Assembly: GCF_001305965.1 (NCBI RefSeq)
Contig: NZ_JXQC01000003.1
Span: 1,178,001-1,242,000 of the forward strand
Direction of reading: 5' to 3'
Source: Erythrobacter sp. SG61-1L
GTDB taxonomy: Bacteria > Pseudomonadota > Alphaproteobacteria > Sphingomonadales > Sphingomonadaceae
DNA length: 64,000 bases
Part shown: piece after piece, positions 38,972 to 47,112 of the stretch
How positions within the stretch are numbered: position 1 is the first letter of the stretch
Layout of the letters: each line of letters starts with the position of its first letter
Position numbers and translations under genes: made by a program
Notes under the pieces: model-generated
What the model saw: the letters and a program-made list of their open reading frames with translations, nothing else
Database searches by the model: none
Told to the model about the DNA's origin: nothing

Positions 38972-39046
38972 GGCCCCTTCGTCTAGCGGTTAGGACGCGG
39001 CCCTTTCACGGCTGAAACACGGGTTCGATTCCCGTAGGGGTCACCA
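38972..39046 (+). tRNA. tRNA-Glu (anticodon TTC), copy 1
   Basis: 75 bases beginning ggccccttcg and ending with encoded CCA. The acceptor arm ggcccct pairs with aggggtc, the anticodon loop is ctttcac (TTC), and the T arm is cgggttcgattcccg. It reads GAA and GAG codons. A second identical copy follows 74 bases later. Confidence 0.97.
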
Positions 39047-39120
39047 CGGTGGATAAGGCTTCAAACCACGCCACCCGGTGAGTTGATTACATCTTCTCAA
39101 ACCGGATTGCCGGATAGCCC

Positions 39121-39195
39121 GGCCCCTTCGTCTAGCGGTTAGGACGCGGCCCTTTCACGGCTGAAACACGGGTTCGATTCCCGTAGGGGTCACCA
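39121..39195 (+). tRNA. tRNA-Glu (anticodon TTC), copy 2
   Basis: Identical to the copy at 38972-39046 over all 75 bases, including the encoded CCA. The 74-base spacer between the copies is unrelated to either gene and holds no clear promoter, so both are probably cut from one precursor. Confidence 0.97.
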
Positions 39196-39294
39196 GCACG
39201 CGCCATGGCCGTGCATCAATCTCCACCGCCAGTTATGACAAGCTTCCGTTGCCTCTTGGCGACGCGCCATCTGCGCGGCTAAGCGCAAAGCGCA

Positions 39295-40482
39295 ATGAGC
39301 GAATTCCGTTCCAAACCCTGGCCAGGCGTCTTGATCGCAATCGCCGCCGGAATCGGCATGATCGTGGCCGGAGCCGATCTGTGGCTGGTTGCCGCCGTGC
39401 TTTTGCTCTGGGTCTGCTCTCTCTGGATCGCACGCCCGGTCGAACGGATGGTGCAACCCCAGACCGATTCCGTACAACTGACGCGCGACGGGATGCGCGA
39501 CATGATCGAGCAATTCAGCCTGCCCTTGCTGCTGCTTGATCGGAACCGCATCATCATTGCCAATTCGGCCGCCCGCGTCGTGTTCGGCAAGCATATCGTC
39601 GGACAGGATGCGCGCGTAGCACTGCGCCATCCTCAGGCGATTGCCTTGCTGGATCGCAAGCGTGACGGATCGGCCACGATCCAGGGCCTCACCACACCGC
39701 GCAGCATATGGAAGGTGACGCTCCATTCGATCAACGACCGCTACTGGGTGATCGAGCTTCACAACCGCACGACCGAAGCCGACATCAGTCGTGCCCATAC
39801 CGATTTCGTCGCCAACGCCAGTCACGAGCTGCGCACGCCGCTCGCCTCCATCATCGGCTATGTCGAAACGCTTACGGAGGAAGGGGATTCGGTCGATCCT
39901 GCAACTTCGGCCAAATTCCTCGACACAGTCCTTCGCGAAGCACGGCGTCTGCAGAGCCTCGTCAGCGACCTGATGTCGCTTTCCCGCATCGAGGCGGAGA
40001 AACACGATCAACCGGCCGAGCAGCTCGATTTTGTCAAACTGGTGGCCAAGGCAGCACGCGATGCTGGCGCGGCAAAGGACAAGTCCAGAGTTTCGATCAC
40101 TCTGCCAGAAACAGAAGTGACTGTGCGCGGCGATACCCAACAGCTGGAACAGCTCGTCCGCAATCTGGTCGACAACGCGCTCAAATACGGTGCGCAGGAT
40201 CAGCCGGTGAATGTCGTCCTGAAGACCGAAGAAGGCGACCGGGCGGTTTTCACTGTGACCGACCGTGGCGAAGGCATTGATCCGGAACATATTCCGCACC
40301 TCACCCGGCGCTTCTACCGCACCGATCCAGGCCGCAGTCGCGCCGCTGGCGGAACAGGCCTCGGTCTGGCGATTGTGAAGCATATTGTGGAGCGCCATCG
40401 CGGGCGTCTCGACATCACCAGCAAGAAGGGTGAAGGCACAGTTGTGACCGTGAAGCTACCGACTATCGAACAGACTCGGTAG
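39295..40482 (+). CDS. phoR: Phosphate sensor histidine kinase PhoR
   Basis: Membrane kinase that phosphorylates PhoB when phosphate is low. The 395 residues have two N-terminal hydrophobic segments (about 11-43), a PAS-like region (70-160), the dimerisation motif NASHELRTPL with H177, and the ATPase part with NLVDNALKYG, DRGEGI and GGTGLGLAIVKH. Position at the head of the pst genes supports PhoR over other kinases. It begins 99 bases after the second tRNA and ends just before a Pho box. Confidence 0.93.
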   Translation: MSEFRSKPWPGVLIAIAAGIGMIVAGADLWLVAAVLLLWVCSLWIARPVERMVQPQTDSVQLTRDGMRDMIEQFSLPLLLLDRNRIIIANSAARVVFGKHIVGQDARVALRHPQAIALLDRKRDGSATIQGLTTPRSIWKVTLHSINDRYWVIELHNRTTEADISRAHTDFVANASHELRTPLASIIGYVETLTEEGDSVDPATSAKFLDTVLREARRLQSLVSDLMSLSRIEAEKHDQPAEQLDFVKLVAKAARDAGAAKDKSRVSITLPETEVTVRGDTQQLEQLVRNLVDNALKYGAQDQPVNVVLKTEEGDRAVFTVTDRGEGIDPEHIPHLTRRFYRTDPGRSRAAGGTGLGLAIVKHIVERHRGRLDITSKKGEGTVVTVKLPTIEQTR

Positions 40483-40484
40483 TC

Positions 40485-40502
40485 TTGTCATACATGTGTC
40501 AC
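40485..40502 (+). promoter_or_regulatory. Pho box upstream of pstS
   Basis: TTGTCAT-acat-GTGTCAC matches the PhoB consensus CTGTCAT-N4-CTGTCAT in 6 and 5 of 7 bases of the two repeats. It starts three bases after the phoR stop and 60 bases before pstS, so PhoB can boost pstSCAB-phoU without passing through phoR. Confidence 0.8.
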
Positions 40503-40561
40503 ATAACTCCAACATCGCGCGGGCAGTCAGCCACGAGGCATCCAGCCTCCCAGTCCGGGAC

Positions 40562-41614
40562 ATGACCATGAAGACCAAAGCACTTCTCGCCCTTCCCCTG
40601 ATTTCCGCCGCTCTCGCGCTGTCGGCATGCGGCAGCAGCGGCGATAACGCGACGCGCGACTCGATCCGCGCCGTGGGTTCCTCCACCGTCTATCCTTTCG
40701 CCAAGGCTGTTGCTGAGTCGCTCGCGCGCTCCAACCATGACCTCAAGTCGCCGATTATCGAATCGACCGGCACCGGCGGCGGCATGAAGCTGTTCTGCGC
40801 GGGCCTCGGCGCCAGCACTCCCGACATCACCAACGCATCGCGTCGGATGAAGAAGTCGGAGTTCGAGGAATGCCAGGCCAATGGCGTCACGAACATCATC
40901 GAAATCCAGGTCGGTCTCGACGGTATCGCATTCGCCGCCGACAAGGGCGGGATCGAGATGAACCTCACCCCGGCGCTTATCTACAAGGCTCTGGCCGCGA
41001 AGCCCTTCGGCAAGGAACAGACCGCCAAGACCTGGAAGGATGTCGATCCGTCACTGCCGGCCGACCCGATTCTGGTTTACGGCCCGCCCTCGACTTCCGG
41101 CACGCGCGACGCGCTCAAGGAACTGATCCTTGAAAAGGGTTGCGAAACCGATCCGGCGATGAAGGCCCTCAAGGAGAGCAATGAGGACCAGTTCAAGCAG
41201 ATCTGCACCGAAGTCCGCGGTGACGGCGCTTATGTCGATCAGGGCGAGCAGGACAATCTGATCGTCCAGAAGATCGAGAGCAATCCGAAGGCAATCGGCG
41301 TGTTCGGCTATTCCTATCTGGAAGAAAACATCGACAAGCTGAACGGTCTGACCGTCAATGGCATCGTGCCGACCTATGACAACATCTCCAGCTTCGCCTA
41401 TCCGGGCGCTCGTCCGCTCTTCATCTATGTGAAGAAGGACCATCTGGATGCGATTCCCGGCCTCAAGCAGTTCCTCGCCGAATGGGTGAAGAACTGGGGC
41501 AAGGACGGTCCGCTCGCGAAGATTGGCATGGTCGTGAGCCCGGATGATGTGCTCGCCAAGAGCACCAAGGCGGCCACTGAATACACCGTGCTCAGCGCGT
41601 CCGACTTCGAATAA
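40562..41614 (+). CDS. pstS: Phosphate ABC transporter substrate-binding lipoprotein PstS
   Basis: Periplasmic phosphate-binding protein, here with a lipobox (LALSAC) at about residues 19-24 after a short signal (MTMKTKALLALPLISAA), so it is lipid-anchored. ATG 40562 or 40568 is the start; 350 residues. Ligand-binding parts are VGSSTVYPFAKAV near the N-terminus, STGTGGGMKLFCAG, and PSTSGTRDALKEL. The mature protein ends in VLSASDFE. It sits 16 bases before pstC. Confidence 0.94.
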   Translation: MTMKTKALLALPLISAALALSACGSSGDNATRDSIRAVGSSTVYPFAKAVAESLARSNHDLKSPIIESTGTGGGMKLFCAGLGASTPDITNASRRMKKSEFEECQANGVTNIIEIQVGLDGIAFAADKGGIEMNLTPALIYKALAAKPFGKEQTAKTWKDVDPSLPADPILVYGPPSTSGTRDALKELILEKGCETDPAMKALKESNEDQFKQICTEVRGDGAYVDQGEQDNLIVQKIESNPKAIGVFGYSYLEENIDKLNGLTVNGIVPTYDNISSFAYPGARPLFIYVKKDHLDAIPGLKQFLAEWVKNWGKDGPLAKIGMVVSPDDVLAKSTKAATEYTVLSASDFE

Positions 41615-41629
41615 GGACGAGCACGGATT

Positions 41630-43015
41630 ATGTCGCCAGCCATTCTGCTTCTCCTCGCCCTCGGGCTCGGGCTCGCGGGATGGCTCGCGGCTCGTGCACG
41701 GGCCTGGAGCTTCCGCCGGGCAATGCCTGACCGGCGGATCGCTTCGCTGCCCTCCTATTACGGCTGGTACGTCGCCCTCTGGGTCGTCATCCCGGCGATC
41801 CTGTTCATCCTTGCCTGGGGCTTCATTGCCCCGGTGTTAGTGACCCAATCCGTTCTGGCCGATCCGGCTGCTGCGCATCTGCCGGTCTTCGGCCTGCAGC
41901 GCGAAACCATCCTGGCGGAAGCGCGCGCGGTGGCCAGCGGCGCGGCGAACGGGGTGTTCAATCCCCTCGCCCGCGAACTGGTCGAACCCTATCGCGCTGC
42001 GCTGATGCGCATGAACGCAATCGGCATCGCTGCCACGCTGGTGGTCGCCTTCCTTGGCGGCGCATGGTCCTTCACGCGCCTGCGCCCCGATTTCCGCGCC
42101 CGCACCCGAGTGGAACGGATCGTGATGCTGATCCTGCTGCTGGCTTCGCTGGTGGCGATCCTCACCACGCTCGGCATTTTCCTTTCGCTCGTATTCGAGA
42201 CGATCCGCTTTTTCGGAATGATCGATCCGATCTCCTTCCTGTTCGGCACCCATTGGGGGCCGGACCCGATGAGTTCGGTCGAGGCTGCCGATCCGAGCCG
42301 GTTCGGCGCGATCCCGCTGTTCTGGGGCACGATTTATATCGGCGCGATCATCGCGATGGTGGTGGCAATTCCGCTCGGCCTGATGAGCGCAATCTACCTC
42401 ACGCAATATGCCAGCCCCGCCTGGCGCAAATGGCTGAAGCCCGCGCTGGAGATTCTCGCGGGTGTGCCAACCGTGGTCTATGGCTATTTCGCTGCGCTCA
42501 CGATTGCGCCTGCCATTCGCGACATGGCTGTTTCCATCGGCATCTCTAACGCCTCAAGCGAAAGTGCGCTGGCGGCCGGCCTCGTGATGGGCGTGATGAT
42601 CATCCCGTTCGTGTCCTCCATGGCCGACGATTCCATCGCTGCCGTGCCGCAGGCCATGCGCGACGGCAGCCTGGCAATGGGCGCGACCACCAATGAGACG
42701 ATCCGCCGCGTTCTCGTCCCGGCAGCCCTTCCCGGCATCGTCGCAGGCGTGATGCTGGCAATCAGCCGCGCGATCGGTGAGACGATGATCGTGGTGATGG
42801 CTGCAGGCTATGCCGCCAAGCTCTCCGGCAATCCGCTGGAGGCGATGACCACGGTTACTGTGCAGATCGTCGCCATGCTGACCGGTGAAGCCAGTTTCGA
42901 CCATCCTGCGACGCTCAGCGCCTTTGCGCTTGGGTTTGTCCTGTTCCTTGTAACGCTGGGCCTGAACATCGTGGCCCTGCGCGTGGTGAAGAGGTTCCGT
43001 GAAGCCTATGAGTGA
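41630..43015 (+). CDS. pstC: Phosphate ABC transporter permease PstC (extended form)
   Basis: 461 residues, about 140 more than enteric PstC. The extra N-terminal part has three hydrophobic segments and an extracytoplasmic stretch (about residues 70-135). The core permease region, starting near ERIVMLILLLASLVAI, includes the EAA-type loop MRDGSLAMGATTNETIRRVLVPAALPGIV. Alphaproteobacterial PstC proteins often carry this N-terminal extension. It overlaps the pstA start by 8 bases. Confidence 0.93.
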   Translation: MSPAILLLLALGLGLAGWLAARARAWSFRRAMPDRRIASLPSYYGWYVALWVVIPAILFILAWGFIAPVLVTQSVLADPAAAHLPVFGLQRETILAEARAVASGAANGVFNPLARELVEPYRAALMRMNAIGIAATLVVAFLGGAWSFTRLRPDFRARTRVERIVMLILLLASLVAILTTLGIFLSLVFETIRFFGMIDPISFLFGTHWGPDPMSSVEAADPSRFGAIPLFWGTIYIGAIIAMVVAIPLGLMSAIYLTQYASPAWRKWLKPALEILAGVPTVVYGYFAALTIAPAIRDMAVSIGISNASSESALAAGLVMGVMIIPFVSSMADDSIAAVPQAMRDGSLAMGATTNETIRRVLVPAALPGIVAGVMLAISRAIGETMIVVMAAGYAAKLSGNPLEAMTTVTVQIVAMLTGEASFDHPATLSAFALGFVLFLVTLGLNIVALRVVKRFREAYE

Positions 43016-44258
43016 GGCAGTCCTCCCCACCCGCACCCCGGCATTCGAGGCGCGCATCCGCAAGCGTTATGCTGCAGAGCGCCGCTTCAAGCTGGCGGGC
43101 CTGCTGTCGATCCTGTTCTCGATCGCGGTGCTGGCCTTCCTGCTGGTCACCATGGCTTCCAATGGCATTTCGGGCTTCAAGCGCGTCGAACTCGCAGTGG
43201 AAATCGACTTCCCCGAAGCCGGCATCACTGGCGATCCCGCCGTGCTGGCTCAGCCCAATGCGATCCAGTCGCTCGAGGCGCAGGGCCTGCCTGCCGTCAT
43301 CGAATTCTATGCGACCAAGTCGCTTGGTGAAGCCGGCGCGCAGCAGATCAATTCGGAAGCCTGGCGCGATGTGGCGAAGATGATCATCGCCGATCCTTCG
43401 ATCCTTGGCTCGAAGAGCGAGTTGATGGTCCCTGCCTCGCACAAGCTCGCCGCAGCCTACTCCGGCGATGGCCAAGTCGACCTGCAGCCGCTTGCGAACC
43501 AGCTCAAGGCGGAAGGCAAGCTGCAGAAGAATTTCGACTTCGGCTTCCTCTCCCGATCGGACGCGACCGATCCGCAACTGGTGGGCATCTGGGGGGCGCT
43601 GAAAGGCTCGATGCTGACCATGTTGATCACACTTGCCTTCGCATTCCCCATTGGCGTGCTCGCCGCGCTCTACCTTGAGGAATATGCGCCGAAGAACCGG
43701 TGGACCGACATTATCGAAGTCTCGATCAACAATCTGGCCGCCGTGCCTTCTATTATCTTCGGTTTGCTGGGCCTCGCGGTGTTTCTCACCCTGTTCCCCA
43801 GTTATCGCTCCGCTCCACTAATCGGCGGCTTAACCCTCGCCTTGATGACGATGCCCGTGATTGTGATCGCCGGCCGCAATGCCATCAAGGCAGTGCCGCC
43901 CACAATCCGCGATGGCGCGCTGGCACTGGGCGCATCGCCGATCCAGGTGGTGTTCCACCACGTCCTGCCCTTGGCGCTTCCGGGCATTCTCACCGGCACG
44001 ATCATCGGTATGGCCCGTGCGTTGGGGGAAACCGCCCCTGCCCTGATGATCGGCATGCGCGCCTTCGTGGCCACACCGCCCGATGGCTTCACTTCGCCCG
44101 CCACCCTGCTTCCGGTCCAGATTTTCCTCTGGTCCGATGAAATCGATCGCGGTTTCGTCGAACGGACTTCGGCGGCGATTATTGTGCTATTGATGTTCCT
44201 GCTGGTGATGAATGGCCTTGCCATCTACCTGCGCAACCGGTTCGAGAAGAAGTGGTGA
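43008..44258 (+). CDS. pstA: Phosphate ABC transporter permease PstA (with DUF3333-type N-terminus)
   Basis: Second permease. ATG 43008 ([11 protein letters not shown]) overlaps pstC by 8 bases; GTG 42999 is an alternative. 416 residues, with a large extracytoplasmic segment (about 60-195) between the first hydrophobic helix and the permease core, the arrangement called DUF3333 in PstA. The EAA-type loop is [30 protein letters not shown]. It ends LRNRFEKKW and overlaps pstB by 7 bases. Confidence 0.93.
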   Translation: MSEAVLPTRTPAFEARIRKRYAAERRFKLAGLLSILFSIAVLAFLLVTMASNGISGFKRVELAVEIDFPEAGITGDPAVLAQPNAIQSLEAQGLPAVIEFYATKSLGEAGAQQINSEAWRDVAKMIIADPSILGSKSELMVPASHKLAAAYSGDGQVDLQPLANQLKAEGKLQKNFDFGFLSRSDATDPQLVGIWGALKGSMLTMLITLAFAFPIGVLAALYLEEYAPKNRWTDIIEVSINNLAAVPSIIFGLLGLAVFLTLFPSYRSAPLIGGLTLALMTMPVIVIAGRNAIKAVPPTIRDGALALGASPIQVVFHHVLPLALPGILTGTIIGMARALGETAPALMIGMRAFVATPPDGFTSPATLLPVQIFLWSDEIDRGFVERTSAAIIVLLMFLLVMNGLAIYLRNRFEKKW

Positions 44259-45040
44259 CGATAGAAAATTCCCCCGCTGCCAACATGCCGAAGATGAGCG
44301 CCAACAAGGTCTCTGTTTTCTACGGTGACAAGAAGGCCATCGACGAGGTTTCGATCGACATCGAGACCGAATTCGTGACGGCCTTCATCGGCCCATCGGG
44401 CTGCGGCAAGTCCACCTTCCTGCGCACGCTCAACCGCATGAACGACACGATCGCGGCCGCCCGCGTAGAAGGCGAGATCATGCTGGATGGCGAGGACATC
44501 TACAAATCAGGCATGGATGTGGTGCAGCTTCGCGCCCGCGTGGGCATGGTGTTCCAGAAGCCTAACCCGTTTCCGAAGTCGATCTTCGAGAACATCGCCT
44601 ATGGCCCGAAGATCCATGGCCTTGCGGAAAGCAAAGCCGATCTGGACGTGATCGTGGAGCGTTCGCTCCGTCGCGCGGGCCTGTGGGATGAAGTGAAGGA
44701 TCGCCTGTCCGACAGCGGAACCGCGCTTTCCGGCGGCCAGCAGCAGCGCCTGTGCATTGCCCGCGCCATTGCGGTCGACCCCGAAGTGATCCTGATGGAC
44801 GAGCCCTGTTCGGCTCTCGACCCGATCGCCACGGCCCGTATCGAGGAATTGATCGACGAATTGCGCGGACGCTTCGCCATCGTGATCGTTACGCACTCGA
44901 TGCAGCAGGCCGCACGCGTTTCGCAGCGCACTGCATTCTTCCATCTTGGAAAAATGGTCGAGTACGGCCAGACATCCGATATCTTCACCAATCCGCGCGA
45001 AGAACGCACCAAGGATTACATTACTGGACGGTACGGCTGA
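44252..45040 (+). CDS. pstB: Phosphate ABC transporter ATP-binding protein PstB
   Basis: Energises phosphate import. Walker A is [12 protein letters not shown], the signature is [14 protein letters not shown], Walker B is [13 protein letters not shown] and the switch histidine is in [15 protein letters not shown]; this Gln-rich layout is typical of PstB. 262 residues from GTG 44252 (GTG 44255 next in frame). It overlaps pstA by 7 bases and phoU by one (TGATG). Confidence 0.96.
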   Translation: MVTIENSPAANMPKMSANKVSVFYGDKKAIDEVSIDIETEFVTAFIGPSGCGKSTFLRTLNRMNDTIAAARVEGEIMLDGEDIYKSGMDVVQLRARVGMVFQKPNPFPKSIFENIAYGPKIHGLAESKADLDVIVERSLRRAGLWDEVKDRLSDSGTALSGGQQQRLCIARAIAVDPEVILMDEPCSALDPIATARIEELIDELRGRFAIVIVTHSMQQAARVSQRTAFFHLGKMVEYGQTSDIFTNPREERTKDYITGRYG

Positions 45041-45729
45041 TGAGCAGCGAACATACGGTCAAGGCATTCGATGAGGACATCACCCGGCTTCGCGGCCTGA
45101 TCGCGGAGATGGGCGGCCTGGCTGAACTCGCTATCCAGGAATCGCTCCAGGCGCTGGTCAAGCATGACGAGAAGCTCGCCCGTGAGGTCGTGCGGCGCGA
45201 CAAGAAAATCGATGCGCTGGAAATCGAGGTCGACAAGCTGGCAGTGCGGATCATTGCCCTGCGCGCGCCCATGGCGGACGATTTGCGCGAAGTGATCGCC
45301 GCGTTGAAGATCGCCGGCGTGCTGGAACGTATCGGCGATTATGCGAAGAACATCGCCAAGCGCGTGAACGAACTTCAGGCACGCAAGCATTTTGACCCGC
45401 TGACCCTGCTGCCTGCCATGGGCGAGGTTGCTTCGGAAATGGTGCACGATGTGCTGACTGCCTATGCCGCGCGCGATCCGGTGACTGCACGCGAAGTGAT
45501 TGCGCGCGACGAGAAGGTCGACGCTTTCTACGAAAGCATCTTCCGCAATCTGGTCAGCCATATGATGGAAAGCCCGGCCACCATCAGCAGCGCCGCGCAA
45601 TTGCTGTTCATTGCCCGCAGCATCGAACGTATCGGCGACCATGCGACCAATGTGGCCGAGATGGTCTATTATGCCGCCACCGGCACCTATGTGCCAGAAC
45701 TGGACGGCGAGACAGACGGCGTAAGTTAA
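45040..45729 (+). CDS. phoU: Phosphate signalling protein PhoU
   Basis: Helical protein that couples transport by PstSCAB to PhoR inhibition. The 229 residues contain the duplicated three-helix PhoU domain, with metal-type ExxxD segments in ALEIEVDKLAVR, ERIGDYAKNIAKR and, in the second half, ERIGDHATNVAE. Its ATG shares one base with the pstB stop, so the two are translated together. Confidence 0.95.
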   Translation: MSSEHTVKAFDEDITRLRGLIAEMGGLAELAIQESLQALVKHDEKLAREVVRRDKKIDALEIEVDKLAVRIIALRAPMADDLREVIAALKIAGVLERIGDYAKNIAKRVNELQARKHFDPLTLLPAMGEVASEMVHDVLTAYAARDPVTAREVIARDEKVDAFYESIFRNLVSHMMESPATISSAAQLLFIARSIERIGDHATNVAEMVYYAATGTYVPELDGETDGVS

Positions 45730-45752
45730 GCTATCGTATGACGTGAGGATGC

Positions 45753-45770
45753 TTGTCGCATTCCTGTAAC
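45753..45770 (+). promoter_or_regulatory. Pho box upstream of phoB
   Basis: TTGTCGC-attc-CTGTAAC, a 7-4-7 match to the PhoB consensus (5 of 7 in each half), 45 bases before the phoB start. This gives phoB its own autoregulated entry point at the end of the operon. Confidence 0.65.
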
Positions 45771-45814
45771 ATCTTTGTGGTGATGGGGCCCTGAAACTGA
45801 CCGGAACCCAAGAC

Positions 45815-46504
45815 GTGGCTGCACCCAAGCTTCTTCTCGTAGAAGACGATCCTGCCCTTGCCGAACTGCTGGAATATCGTTTCCAGAGTGAAGGTTACAA
45901 TGTCCGCACCACTGCCGATGGTGACGAAGCCCTGATGTTCGCCGATGAGGATGTGCCGGATCTGGTCATCCTCGACTGGATGATCGAAGGCACCAGCGGG
46001 ATCGAAGTCTGCCGCCGCCTGCGCCGCGACAAGGCAACTGCCCATGTCCCCATCATCATGCTCACTGCCCGCGAGGCGGAGGATGACCGGGTGCGCGGCC
46101 TGGAAACCGGTGCCGACGATTATGTGACCAAGCCTTTCTCTCCACGCGAATTGCTCGCCCGCGTCTCGGCCGTGCTGCGCCGTGTGCGCCCGGCTCTGGC
46201 GGGCGAGATGCTGGAAGTTGGCGACCTCAAGCTGGATCCGGTGGCGCACCGCGTGGAACGGCGCGGCCAGCAACTCGCTGTCGGTCCGACGGAATATCGC
46301 CTGCTCAAGTTCTTCATGGAAAGCCCCGGCCGCGTGTTCAGCCGCGGGCAACTGCTTGACGGCGTATGGGGCACGGGGAGCGAGATCGAGGAACGCACGG
46401 TGGACGTCCATATCCGCCGTCTGCGCAAGGCGATCTCCGTTGGCAATTCGCCCGATCCGATCCGCACGGTCCGCTCTGCCGGTTACGCCCTCGAAGCGAT
46501 CTAA
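45815..46504 (+). CDS. phoB: Phosphate regulon response regulator PhoB
   Basis: OmpR-class regulator. Start is GTG 45815 (VAAPKLLLVEDD), giving 229 residues. The receiver has acidic residues in VEDD (9-12), the phosphoacceptor D54 in VILDWMIEG, and lysine in VTKPFSP. The winged-helix DNA-binding domain ends RTVDVHIRRLRKAI and VRSAGYALE. It lies 85 bases after phoU. Confidence 0.95.
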   Translation: MAAPKLLLVEDDPALAELLEYRFQSEGYNVRTTADGDEALMFADEDVPDLVILDWMIEGTSGIEVCRRLRRDKATAHVPIIMLTAREAEDDRVRGLETGADDYVTKPFSPRELLARVSAVLRRVRPALAGEMLEVGDLKLDPVAHRVERRGQQLAVGPTEYRLLKFFMESPGRVFSRGQLLDGVWGTGSEIEERTVDVHIRRLRKAISVGNSPDPIRTVRSAGYALEAI

Positions 46505-46548
46505 CACTTCGCATTCTAACAATTTGTCGCAGGGAATGCACGGCACGC

Positions 46549-46579
46549 AGGCGAGAACCCGTCGCAGGGTTTCTCGCCT
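46549..46579 (+). terminator. Hairpin after phoB
   Basis: Stem aggcgagaaccc (46549-46560) with gggtttctcgcct (46567-46579), one bulged base. No T run follows, so intrinsic termination is not certain; it probably closes the Pho operon. Confidence 0.5.
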
Positions 46580-46631
46580 CGTTCCCAACGGCTACCCGCA
46601 CTCCGGCGCGGGTCGCGCAGGGGAGAATGCC

Positions 46632-47081
46632 ATGAAATTCCAGTTGCTGGGCGCGATTGCCGCCCTCTCTATCACGGGTGCGGCACAAGCGGCCGATCTC
46701 ACGCCCACCGAAATCGTCAATCGCCACGTCTCTTCGGGCGGCAATGTCGATGCGATCATGGCTGATTATGCAGATGACGCGGTCGTGTTGCAGCAGGGCC
46801 GAGCGTTCCAGGGCAAGGATGCGATCCGCGGCCTGTTCGAGAACATGTTCAAGCGCCCTGCCGGCCCTGCCCCTTCCGCCCCGCCCGCTGGCGGAGCCAA
46901 TGGCGGCGGCGCGCCCAAGATGAACGTCACCCGGGTGTGGGAAGAAGGCAATGTCGGCTTCATGACCTGGGAAATGGGTCCGATGAAAGCGACCGAGGAA
47001 TTCATCGTTCGCGACGGCAAGATTCAGGTGCAGACGATCTTCATGTCCGGCCCGCCTGCCGGTGGCCCAGCGCCGCAGTAA
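46632..47081 (+). CDS. Exported SnoaL / NTF2-like protein
   Basis: A 149-residue protein with a signal peptide (MKFQLLGAIAALSITGAAQA). The rest is an NTF2-like cone fold: helices TEIVNRHVSSGGNVDAIMAD, then YADDAVVLQQGRAFQGKDAI and strands ending EEFIVRDGKIQVQTIF. A proline/glycine-rich insertion (about residues 78-96) sits between. SnoaL-like proteins bind small hydrophobic ligands; no substrate can be named. A ggggagaatgcc site precedes the ATG. Confidence 0.8.
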   Translation: MKFQLLGAIAALSITGAAQAADLTPTEIVNRHVSSGGNVDAIMADYADDAVVLQQGRAFQGKDAIRGLFENMFKRPAGPAPSAPPAGGANGGGAPKMNVTRVWEEGNVGFMTWEMGPMKATEEFIVRDGKIQVQTIFMSGPPAGGPAPQ

Positions 47082-47083
47082 TC

Positions 47084-47104
47084 CGGCGCCCCAGAAAGGC
47101 GCCG
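47084..47104. terminator. Hairpin between convergent SnoaL-like gene and dnaE2
   Basis: Perfect 7-bp stem cggcgcc (47084-47090) with ggcgccg (47098-47104), in the 31-base gap between the two converging genes. No T run on either strand. Confidence 0.35.
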
Positions 47105-47112
47105 CTGCAAAA

